NCBI GenBank assembly: GCA_025769875.1
Contig: JAGFNK010000466.1
Location: forward strand, 1-40,726
DNA: 40,726 nucleotides
DNA from: Russula earlei
Taxonomy: Eukaryota; Basidiomycota; Agaricomycetes; Russulales; Russulaceae
Direction of reading: 5' to 3'
This document shows positions 19,522-28,863 of the stretch, piece by piece. The notes under the pieces are model-generated. The model was not told the origin of the DNA. It did no database searches and saw only the letters and a program-made list of their open reading frames with translations. The first letter of the stretch is position 1, and the number at the start of each line of letters is the position of its first letter. A program made the translations under genes and the position numbers.

Positions 19522-20386
19522 TGTCACGGTAACTAGCCATGTCAGTTCACAAGCGTAGAGACAAGTCGATGATAGAGAGGTGTTCAAGAGATGGGCTGGT
19601 TCCTGTGAATAAAGAGTAAGGATTCCTGCAGCAGTCGAAGTGTTTTATGCTAAACAGGTTATGGCCAATAGACCCTTCCTAGTATGACTCAGTCCGTTGA
19701 GAAGCTAGGGTAAGTTTATAATGGGATAGACTAGGGCTGGTTCCACTAGCTATATGCATTCAAGTCCATCAGGGACCTTGAACAACGCAGAGAGAGTAGA
19801 GGAAGGTAGGTCTTGAAGGAGGAGAGTGAAGAAGACTCTTAGGGAAGGAAGGGAAAGGCGAAGAGTAGATGGTGGATGGTGTGTTGAGAGTTGATGAAAT
19901 GGAGAGGTGATGTGGTTTGAGGATTAGGAGCAAAGTGGGTTGCAGGCAAATATGTTGGACAAGAGTAGGTTGGATTCTACAAGAGACCAAGCTTAGGGCT
20001 TTGGTCACAAAGTACTGAGCTTATATATACAGGAGAAGCGCAGCAATAGCTGCGCTTTGACTGTGCTACTAGTATAGTAGGAGTCATAATAAGTAGGAGT
20101 CATAGGAATGAGGCCATGAATGAGTCAGAAGCAAGTGACTGTGCTGCACAGTAGGTGTGCAGCATTGCACAGTCAAAACTAATAAGTGAATATAAATGGA
20201 AAGAGAACCAAACAAAGGGAAAGTAACAGCAATCCAGTGTTACCTGGATGTGTATGGATCACATGATATCACAGAAGGGATCACAAGATGTAAGAGATCA
20301 CGAGACCAGTAAGTAAAGGGATGTACGAAAGCAAGCAGTCCATAGCAAAAGGTAAGAAGTAAACGTAAAAGGAAAATGGTGTAACA
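19522..20386 (-). mobile_element. Solo LTR, 865 bp, target duplication TGTTC
   Basis: TGTCACGG at 19522 and GTGTAACA ending 20386 are inverted tips with one mismatch. TGTTC lies on both sides (19517-19521 and 20387-20391). On the minus strand TATATATAA (20029-20021) is followed after 14 nt by a stem-loop (20006-19985). TGACTCA (19685) and TGAGTCA (20121) are present. No internal coding region remains. Confidence 0.9.
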
Positions 20387-20439
20387 TGTTCACTGCTTAG
20401 TACATGTGCAAAGTACCTGATTCATTTACTGTTAGTAAG

Positions 20440-20740
20440 TTTAGGGCTGGTCATTTGAGGACTTTGTGGTTTTGTCTGTGGAATAGAGTTGTCCATAAGG
20501 CCCCTTATATAGTTCTATCAGGGTCCTTAGAGTCAACTCTAATAGTTCTACTAAGGTCTTTAGTATTGCCTTATAGTTTATTCTAAGGTTATTAGAGTTA
20601 GTCTAATAATGCATTATAGGGCCTATAGTATCTTCATTAGCACCTATTGTAGAGCACTTTGGGTCATCCTAAAGAGTCTTTAGGAAGCCTATAATACTGT
20701 CTTATATTGCTAGAAGGGTTGCCACTAAGTAGGGCTTGTT
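20440..20740. repeat. Degenerate AT-rich tandem-like array
   Basis: Variants of GGTCCTTAGAG, GGTCTTTAG, GGTTATTAGAG, TTATAGGGCC and TCTTTAGGAAGCC recur every 20-30 bases. No fixed period and no ORF. Confidence 0.4.
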
Positions 20741-20989
20741 GTATGTTGATTGTGACTAGAATCAGTCGTGCGACAATGTGCACACAATATTGTGGACACC
20801 TCTACTCACCCCTTTTGCTTGTGTGAACAGGGTGGCATCATAGAGGCTGAATTTCCTCTAATAAGGAAGGGTCCTTCAAGGGCTCTCTCCAGGAATTGGT
20901 TCATGACAGCAGGTGTTTATGCTGTCTGGATGAGCATGATGGGGAGGCCACAGTGCAGCTCACAGTCTTGTGTGGCTGATTGACAGCAC

Positions 20990-21180
20990 GATCCCCAAGG
21001 GCATGCAGTAGTTCATTGTATGTGTTGAGGCTCTCCTTCAGCTTCATTCATGCATTTCTGAGTTTCTGATGCAGTGCCACAAGCTCTTCAAGGAAGTCAT
21101 CCTGCTCCTGTTTGAGACAATCAATCCTTCCCTAAAAGGACAAGAAGTGGCATGGTCATGGGCTTGATATGGTGGGAATT
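20990..21180 (-). pseudogene. Third relic of the coiled-coil gene
   Basis: The peptides YQAHDHATSCPF and LIVSNRSRMTSLKSLWH parallel AHDHMEAQPFQQQIDHLREE of the 17094 ORF. The relic is shifted and stopped, and is cut at 21184 by R copy 3. Confidence 0.35.
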
Positions 21181-21183
21181 GTC

Positions 21184-22487
21184 TTATTGCCATTTTCAGC
21201 GCACTTGGCGGAGTTTGAATTCCACCCAAATCGGCACAGAAAACCCTCTCAAATGTGCAGGGTAAATATCTCCCTCAAAACAGCTTCAATTCACATAAAA
21301 CTTATTGTCCCTGAATTGCCTGAATGAGGGCTAGGCAGCCCCATTGTTTTCATAAGATTTGAGTGAGAATTGGTGGAGCTGGACTCAAGCCACCTCCACA
21401 TGTGTATTAGATGAATTACAACTCAAAATCATGGTCTATATCCATTGTTTTTCCCTCATGTTGTACCCATGGGCTTTCTTGAGGCAGCCCCATAGTGTTT
21501 TTGACTCAAGTGTTGTGGTGTGCAACGTCATTTCCCTCATATCGTGTGACAGTAGCACGGTTGTGTGCCGGGAAGCAGCCCCCCCAGGAAGTGCACACCT
21601 GAGCCCATGGGGCGGTGAAGTGTGTCCAAGAATGCAGAATGACTTCATAAGACTGAAGCTCCAAAGAGGAGGAGCACTAGTGGGAACGCGAGAACATGTT
21701 TGTTCATTCAACTGCACTCAAGTTCACACAGATGATAAGGGAACAACAGGGCAACTTTATTCAAGATGGTAGCAGATACAGGTGGGAACTGAGGCTAAGG
21801 GACAGGAAAAGCACAAAAGACAGGCATATGAAAGGAAATCTAGACATGAGAAGGGGACCAAAGCTGGACAATGTGAGGTATCAAGTCGTGGTCTCCAGTG
21901 GCTATGGTAGTGGCATGTGGCAATTTGTGAAGGATGGCCGAGGCCAGGTGTGGTGACAAGAGGTGTGGTCGAGTCACGACGCGAGAAGGGGGAGACGATG
22001 CAAAGGAGAGGCTGGAGGGGGGATAGGGAGAGTGCTGGTGGGTGGTCGCTTAGGTGCTGATGGTGCTGCAAAATGTGATTGCAAGGGAGAGGAAAGATGG
22101 TGGCAGGCTAGGAAATGGACGCATAGGTGGCATGCAGATCTCTGACTAACAAAATGAGAGTCTAGTAAAAAAGGGGAGAAAAGCATACCAAAATGTACAG
22201 TAGCAACACTGTCTGATGGCAACAAAGATGGCAGCGTGGTATGGGGCTCTTTGGCTGTGCATTGGGACTCATTGGTGCATGGTGAAGGCAGGGGCATTGA
22301 GGGTGAGGGCATGTGGTGGTTGATGGGGGTGAGATTGGCATGCTGGTGGCGACAATGATGATGATGTGAGGATGAAGAGGAGATGGCACAAAAGGAATAC
22401 GCACATATGTACTCTTGTAAGTGATTTGTGGCCAGCCATATAGCTGTGTGTAGGTGAGTCAACATTGAGGCCGTGCGCCTTTGTGAA
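21184..22487 (+). repeat. Arm A (R copy 3 plus 950 bp)
   Basis: The R part is 21184-21530. The remainder is shared only with 28864-29820. Identity with the right arm ends where the left reads CCTTTGTGAATGTG and the right (minus) reads CCTTTGCGACAATT. Confidence 0.8.
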
Positions 22488-22638
22488 TGTGAACGCTGAG
22501 CAAGTCGGTGGCACATACGTGTACGCTTGTTTTTTTTGAGTTGCTTCCTTGCTGCCACACATCACTTGGACACTGTACATCGCTTCTCACACCCACCTCA
22601 CCTTCACTTAGCCCATTCTCTTGCTCTTGAGGTTGAAC

Positions 22639-22813
22639 ATGCCATATGCCAACATCTTCAAGTCCGTTGTCCAGCGCGCTCCGCTTGCAGTCACTTTATG
22701 GGTGAGTTTTCTGTCTTTCAGTTGCAATTCAAGACTGATTCACTTACCAGTGGTTCCGTGGCACAATCTCGGTGCAGGATGAGCACCATGACACTGCAAT
22801 CGGGCAAGCTTGA
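22639..22813 (+). CDS. Possible tiny spliced gene, 41 aa
   Basis: ATG at 22639 opens MPYANIFKSVVQRAPLAVTL followed by W. A 49-nt intron with GTGAGT, CTGAT and ACCAG (22702-22750) leads into WFRGTISVQDEHHDTAIGQA and a stop. Splice signals are good and phase is kept, but I do not recognise the product. Chance is a strong alternative. Confidence 0.2.
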
Positions 22814-23640
22814 TGCCTCAAGTTTGAGCTTTCGCTTGGGTGGCATGCCGACCATTCAGGTGGCAAGGTGGATAAGGGTCATCGACCGCAAGGCAGTCTT
22901 TCTGAGGAATCTGGGGAGAATGCAAACTGACACCATGCATATAACCAGTCAAATAAAAAAGAGTTAGGTCATTGCTAGAAAAATGCTTCCCTTGTGTGAT
23001 AACATCAAAAGACTGTGCCTCAGGCTCTCTGTCGGTCTGTCAGAGGGCACACGACAACTGAACAATGGTGTTCGTGGTTCAGCTGGCTTATTTCTACCAG
23101 CACACGAATAAGGGGAATGTCCCATCTGACAACAAAAAAGGGCATTCAACAGCGAAGGGGCACACTTGGGTGTCTGTGCACATGGGTGCAATGAGGCCAT
23201 AGGACCTAGGGCCACCCCAACAGCCTTGTGCAATTGCACCACTTGACATGGGCAAAGATGCAGAAAAAAAGAAAAGAGCGAGATGCACAGGGCATGAACT
23301 GATGGTACCAGCTACCCTGTGACGTGCTAAAGACTTCCATCGCAGGCTACAGGGATGTTAAGGGTGATACATCAGCTACATCCCAGGCACACGTACAACA
23401 GGGATGGCCAGCAGCGAGGAGAGGGAGGAAAGGAAGAGATCTGCTTACTTTTAAAGGGGAGGATGGTAAAAGAGTGGCCTTGCTTTCAGCATGGAGAGGC
23501 TTCCAGATAGGACCCGTTACCTTCATGATCATGACTGCTCACAGAAGTATTCACTAGGGATCTGCCTGCTCTTGAAAGGGGAGATGGTGAAAGAGTCAAC
23601 TGCCTTGACAATAGTGTCCATATATCCAAGTCTAGTATAG
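22814..23640. other. No supported gene
   Basis: Short ORFs only. CTGCTTACTTTTAAAGGGG and CTGCCTGCTCTTGAAAGGGG (near 23441 and 23565) form a degenerate direct repeat of about 120 bp. Confidence 0.4.
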
Positions 23641-25267
23641 AAAAGTGTTAGTATATTCTCAAAATTGAGCCTTCTTATTTTTCTCCATAGCGCAAAATCT
23701 GTGAGGCTGTCCTGAATTCCATGCCACCAACATCTGCCAGCTCACTGTGAGTGAGTGGTACAATGTCTTCAATCATATAAAGTTTGTGGGTTTCTACAAG
23801 GATGTCAGCATACTGTGAGAGATCTTCACCATATTTATTTCAGACAGGGTGCTCTTCAATAGAACAGAGCCACTCCCTCAGGTCAGGGTAGGTGATGTTC
23901 CTATTGGATGCGGTGCACTTTGACTAGGGCGGCGAAGACCCAGGGTTTGGAGCAAAGGGAACAATGTTTTCAGAGAGAGGTAAGCGATGGGAGTTTGAAC
24001 CATTAACATTGTTGGCAAAGGCGCCACCCAGCATCATCATCATCATTTGTGCCCATTGGGGTGGATCAGAGGACGATCCAGCCACTGTGTGGCTAGGGTT
24101 TGGCATGGAGCCCAACATATTGGAAGGGGGGTGGTTGTGATGTTTCCCAGTTCCTGACTTTCACCTGTTGAAAGCATTTGTCTGTGAGATTCAGTTTGTC
24201 TGGGGGAGTATCAACTGTTGCAAGGCAACGTGCCTGCAAAGGTGGTTTTAAGCTATGAAGATCCAAAAGAAAACAATGGTGCATACCAACAAGGAGGCCC
24301 AAATGCTCAGATCCTCCATTGTGTACTGGTAGTGTATGCCGTTCATTTGAACATAGCATGGCGTATTGTGCTTTTTACACTGGTGCTTATCAGTCAAGAG
24401 CTTTAAAAGTTCATGTTGTTCTTGGCCAGGAAGATCCGAAAGCACATTTGAGGGTGCTGACTGTACCTGGGTCTTTCTTTTCCCTGGACCCTTCCGTCAA
24501 GAAATCATCAGATGAAATTACATGGAGTAGCATTTAGGCACACCATTTCTGTGCCTGGTTCAGAGGTATCGACAATCTGGATGCTGAAAGGCTTGACTTT
24601 GCACTTTCCATGGTTTTTCGCCTTCTGTTCATCAACATGGTTCTATACATGCTCAATTAGCTTTTGAAAGGAAGCTCCATCTTCAAGCAACTTTGCAACA
24701 GACTTGCCCATCTTGAGCACCATCCAGGGAAGGATGTATCTCATGTGTGATAGACAGACGATGCTCGTTTCTATTTTGGCCGCAATTTGGACAAGAAGAT
24801 CTGAAAATGAGATGTCAGATTCGACAGCAAGTTCCCAAGATGCATTTTTGTATGGGACATCAAATGTGAGATTGATTACTGGATGGCCTGGGGTCACTCG
24901 TCACTGGTGAAAGGGGTCAATTCATCATTATTTGCACACCTTCCTCTTCAATTGAAGCATCACTCCCTTCTATGGGTCCAATGGGTGAGGCACATTTACC
25001 ATCATCTGCAAGAGTATATAGGTCCAGTGGACTGAGTTCCCCGGCTTCTGCATTTACATAGGCATAGGACTCTTCCTCCCCATCCTCATCAATAGCAGGA
25101 AGGGATGTCTTGGAAGCCTGAGCTTGTGGTTGTGATTGCTTTGGTTGAGTGGGAGTGCCTGAGCTGTCACTTTCATTTCCACCAGTTTTTTTTTGGGCGG
25201 CCTTCCTTTGGCCAGTAGTACGTGTCAGTGCAGGCCGGCATTTTGAAGCATGTTGCTTCAAGCCCAT
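23640..25267 (-). pseudogene. Degraded gene with SAM-like C-terminus
   Basis: Pieces lie in order on the minus strand. These are MGLKQHASKCRPALTRTTGQ with an acidic linker (25267-24917); TPGHPVINLTFDVPYKNASW ... LPWMVLKMGKSVAKLLEDG (24897-24643); LLKLLTDKHQCKKHNTPCYV ... YTMEDLSIWASLL (24420-24260); and Met-rich SDPPQWAQMMMMMLGG (24118-23924). The C-terminal piece is YPDLREWLCSIEEHPV-stop-NKYGEDLSQYADIL ... LTHSELADVGGMEFRTASQI (about 23900-23680). The last block has the helical pattern of a SAM-like fold. The whole pattern recurs in Agaricomycete hypothetical proteins as I remember them, with no known function. Several frame changes occur, and one TGA replaces a likely Arg CGA. The 5' end lies inside inverted arm B. 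Confidence 0.5.
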
Positions 25268-25427
25268 GAGGGTTTAGGGTGTTGAAATGGAGGGGTAGAG
25301 CAATGTATGGTGAGCAGCTCTGGGAAAGGAAGAACGCCCTGTCATCATCCTGGAGTAGGAGTGGACAGGGTGGACGGTTGATGAATAAGCCACACGACTC
25401 TTTATGCACTCGCTTTATGCAACAACA
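25033..25427 (-). repeat. Inverted arm B (left)
   Basis: Inverted counterpart of 28516-28825. It covers the first ~75 codons of the SAM-like gene and its upstream region to GCATAAAGCGAGTGCATAAAG (minus strand). The right copy lacks about 80 bp that encode the N-terminus. Confidence 0.8.
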
Positions 25428-25965
25428 GGGCCCACACATGAGGCGCCTGTGCAGGCGTCGTAGCGAGTTTGTGGACGTGGGTGAGAACATGGGGAGCAGG
25501 TTGTAGGAGGAAAGGCCAGCACAGCTGATTTCATGGCCAGCAGCCATGAGTGATGGGGGTCTCCCGCTGCTTGGGGCAGCAGTTGGCTTGGGGTCCAATG
25601 ATGTTCAAGGCCGGAATGGTAGCTTTGCAAGGTACAATACAGTATAACAAGGGGACATCACAGTAACTCAGAAAAAGTCAGATATAGCGACATTTGTGGA
25701 ACCAACCTGCTGCGTCATCTGATGTAACAGAGAATGCTGCCCTATACAGGAAGACCCACATATCGGTATCATCACCACCCAAGTCAGCACAAGCCACACC
25801 CCCATTCCAACGAACATAGGCCTTGATCTTTGAAAATGTGAGTTTGATTGGATTAAAATCAGGAGAGTATGGTGGCAGGTAAAGAAGCTGACATCCCCTT
25901 CATCAAATGAGCAATACATCAGCATGAGAAAACAATATAATACCTTTCTTCGACCATTTGGAGTA

Positions 25966-27585
25966 CAGTGACCCAAAAAACCGTTCAAATGTTTTGTATA
26001 TTTTCATTGTATTGACCATATCTAGAGAACCACTGCAGCTAATAATATGTAACTAGGTTTGTTTTTAAGCTCTACATCATAGCTTTGTAATGGTATACTT
26101 TATACAGCATACGCATAATTATTTAGGAATATATAAGGTATGTTTGCTGGTGTACCCATTTGAACAGTTTTTTGGCCTTGGTAAGTGAATTCATTATTTC
26201 TCAGATTAAGATTCATATTCTTTCCCCAGAGGGCTAAAATCGAACATGGAGGTCATGTGACCTATAATAAACTCAAACCATGTGCAAATAAGCCAAAACA
26301 GCTGCTTCTTCTTCACCAACAACATCATGAAGTCTCTTCTTCCTCATGAAGTCAACTACATCATCTCCCTTCTCCAGGCCAACCATTCAGTTCATAACAT
26401 TGCCAAGGCAGCACACAGAAGCATTGGTTCAATCACCAACATTCGCCAGAAATACCTTCCTGACCTTCCAAAGTCCTCTGGAGGTCGTCCTTCCAAGCTC
26501 TCTAACCTTGACATCCACTTTGCCACACGCCTTCTTAGCTCTGGAGAAGCAGATACTGCTCCTCAGGTTGCTAGAAGGTTGGAGGTCATCAAAGAGTCCA
26601 CTATCTCCAATCAGACCATTCGAAACTACCTTAACAAGGCAGGCTTGAAGGCAGTTACAAAGAAGAAGAGGCCTTACCTTAAACCAAGTCACTATAGGGC
26701 CAGAAAGGACTTTGCAGAAAAGTACCTATACTGGACTGTGGAGGACTGGAAGAGGGTAATTTGGTCAGATGAGACCAAAATCAATTGTATGGGCTCAGAT
26801 GGCAAGAAATGGGCTTGGAAAAAAAGAGGAGAGCACCTTTCTGAACGCCTTGTTCAGCCAACAGTCAAACATGGAGGAGGTTCCTTGATGTTGTGGGGCT
26901 GCATGTCTTGGGAAGGAGTTGGGCATGCAGCAAAGATTGATGGAAAGATGGATGCTGAACTTTATTGCAGCATTTTGGAGGATGAACTACTTGCATCTAT
27001 CAAGTATTTCAAGAAGAAATGCAAAGATACCCTCTTTCAACAGGACAATGCCTCAATCCACAAGAGCAGGCTTGCCACATCTTGGTTCCAAGACCACAGA
27101 ATTCAGGTCATGGACTGGCCAGCTCAATCCCCAGACCTCAATCCTATTGAGCATCTTTGGGCTCATCTCAAAAAGAAGCTTGCAGCTTATCCAACACCCC
27201 CTAAGGGAATCAATGAACTTTGGGAGTGCACACAGCTTGAATGGGAGGCCATTGATCAAACTGTTGTGCAGAATTTGATAGAAAGTATGCCTAGGAGGGT
27301 GGAAGAGGTGTTCAAAGCAAATGGAGGATACACAAACTACTAATTTTTGGCATATACCCTATTTAGATACCAAGGCAAAAAAACTGTTCAAATGGATACA
27401 CTGGAAGAAATACCTTATATCTTCTTACATAATTATGTTCATAGTATATATAGTATTTCATTACAAAGCTATGATGTAGAGCTTTAAAACAAGCCCACTA
27501 ACATGTTATCAGCTGCAGTGGTTCTCTAGATATGGTTAATACAATGAAAATGTACAAAACATTTGAACGGTTTTTTGGGTCACTG
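25966..27585 (+). mobile_element. Tc1-family transposon, 1620 bp, apparently intact
   Basis: Termini start CAGTGACCC and the TA target is duplicated (25964-25965 and 27586-27587). Inverted repeats of 218 bp run 25966-26183 and 27368-27585, with a few differences. Within each arm an outer CCAAAAAACCGTTCAAATG and an inner, oppositely oriented copy (CATTTGAACAGTTTTTTGG at about 26157; mirrored near 27371) sit about 180 bp apart. It lies inside the dead transposase 25678-28467. Confidence 0.95.
26327..27343 (+). CDS. Tc1 transposase, DD34E, 338 aa
   Basis: The start is MKSLLPHEVNYIISLL (26327); an upstream ATG at 26282 would add 15 residues unlike the family. Residues 1-45 form the first helix-turn-helix (HNIAKAAHRSIGSITNIRQK). 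GRPSKLS at 53-59 is the GRPR-like hook. A second DNA-binding helix set spans 74-108. The catalytic residues are D148 (VIWSDETK), D240 (FQQDNASIH) and E275 (SPDLNPIEHLW), with exactly 34 residues between the last two. Length is normal for Tc1 and no frameshift is seen, so the enzyme may be active. It cuts out the element and inserts it at TA. Confidence 0.95.
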   Translation: MKSLLPHEVNYIISLLQANHSVHNIAKAAHRSIGSITNIRQKYLPDLPKSSGGRPSKLSNLDIHFATRLLSSGEADTAPQVARRLEVIKESTISNQTIRNYLNKAGLKAVTKKKRPYLKPSHYRARKDFAEKYLYWTVEDWKRVIWSDETKINCMGSDGKKWAWKKRGEHLSERLVQPTVKHGGGSLMLWGCMSWEGVGHAAKIDGKMDAELYCSILEDELLASIKYFKKKCKDTLFQQDNASIHKSRLATSWFQDHRIQVMDWPAQSPDLNPIEHLWAHLKKKLAAYPTPPKGINELWECTQLEWEAIDQTVVQNLIESMPRRVEEVFKANGGYTNY

Positions 27586-28515
27586 TATTTGTGGACTTCT
27601 ATGAATGCGCACGTTGTCCATGATCAATACTGAGTTCTTGCCAGGGAAGGGATTCATTTTTGAAAGTAGACCTTGGATGAAGCCGGTAAATAGTTCAGAT
27701 GTGAAAGAACCCTCAACCACCTGGCTATAGATGATGCCATCGAGCAAGAGCGCTAGGAGAAGCGAATAACTGGATACTTTGTATTCTAGTCTGTTGTAGA
27801 TATAGATAGCAGGACACACCATTTTCCTCAAATGAAAAAGCTCTTCCTTACTGCTGCTTGCCCTGACATCGCCCATGCTTGCCCTTGAAGGTCAGTTCAG
27901 CAATCAAAGGAGCCTTTGTCCACAAAAACTGCCTACTCTGTGGTATAGGTGATGCCAAAGGTATACCGATACTGAAGGCGCAGGTCCTTGTTGCACTCTA
28001 GTGCATTTTTGCTCAGCTGGGCAAGTCAGTGCACTTGAGTGTGAACTCAAGGTGAAATGACTTACCTTCTTCATTGTGAAGCCACTCCTTCTCAGGGTAT
28101 GCCATATAGTTGTCAATGACACCTCAATGTCAGTCCTTTCTCTAAAAATATCTCTCAGCTCATCAAGATAGGCATCCGGAGTATGGACGATGGTGCCTTG
28201 AAGAAACTAGCCAATATGCACCACAGAATGAACTAGAGAATGTGGGGAACTCACTTGTACTTCCTGCATTGTAAGGATTCTATTTGCTGGTTGGAGTAGA
28301 CTGTTTAGGCAATTGGCTGTTCCACGAGATCTGAAATCGGCCACAATGCACTCTATAGTACGACAAGGAACTCCAGTGTGATGGGTGATATTGTCAAGGG
28401 TCAATCTTGAAGACATGTGTAAGATAATCTAGCGTGCATCATCAGACAATGCCCGGCCATGTGGCATATGTTTAGGTGCATGTGCAATGAAAAGCGTGAT
28501 GTAAAGAAAGCGTAA

Positions 28516-28825
28516 AGCAAGTGCGTAAAGAGTTGTGTGGCTTATTCATCAACTGTCTATCTGTCCACTCCTACTCCAGGACAATGATAGGGTGTTCTTC
28601 CCTTCCCAGAGCTGCTCACCATACCTTACTCTACCCCTCCATTTCAACCCCCTAAACCTGCCCAAAAAAAAACTGGTGGAAATGAAAGTGACAGCTCAGG
28701 CACTCCCACTCAACCAAAGCAATCACAACCACAAGCTCAGGCTTCCAAGACATCCCTTCCTGCTATTGATGAGGATGGGGAGGAGGAGTCCTATGCCTAT
28801 GTAAATGCAGAAGCCTGGGAACTCA
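28516..28825 (+). repeat. Inverted arm B' (right)
   Basis: Counterpart of 25033-25427. It encodes the SDSSGTPTQPKQ-type linker of the SAM-like gene in sense orientation but lacks its start codon region. About 40 unique bases separate it from arm A'. Confidence 0.8.
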
Positions 28826-28863
28826 CTACAGCACACACGCATGGACCACAAGACATGCAAAAT

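Larger units (their letters stand above)
25678..28467 (-). pseudogene. Dead DDE transposase (Tc1/mariner superfamily, DDE_3 type), split by a Tc1 element
   Basis: It starts MPHGRALSDDAR-stop-IILHM at 28467, with TAG where Trp is usual. Then come helix-turn-helix TLDNITHHTGVPCRTIECIV, LTTIWHTLRRSGFTMKKVS and ALLLDGIIYSQVVEGSF, and the second catalytic aspartate in LIMDNVRIHRSPQIQ (about 27600). The Tc1 insertion (25966-27585) follows. Then come YLPPYSPDFNPIKLTFSKIK and the C-terminal DDAAGWFHKCRYI ending at 25678. The third catalytic residue, normally Glu in FNPIE, is Lys. Frameshifts also separate the pieces. It sits between inverted arms B, which may be its own long terminal repeats. Confidence 0.8.

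Noticed and set aside
25173..25598. 141-codon minus ORF across arm B
   Set aside because: It runs in a different frame from the SAM-like gene and spans the arm boundary; the right arm copy does not keep it.
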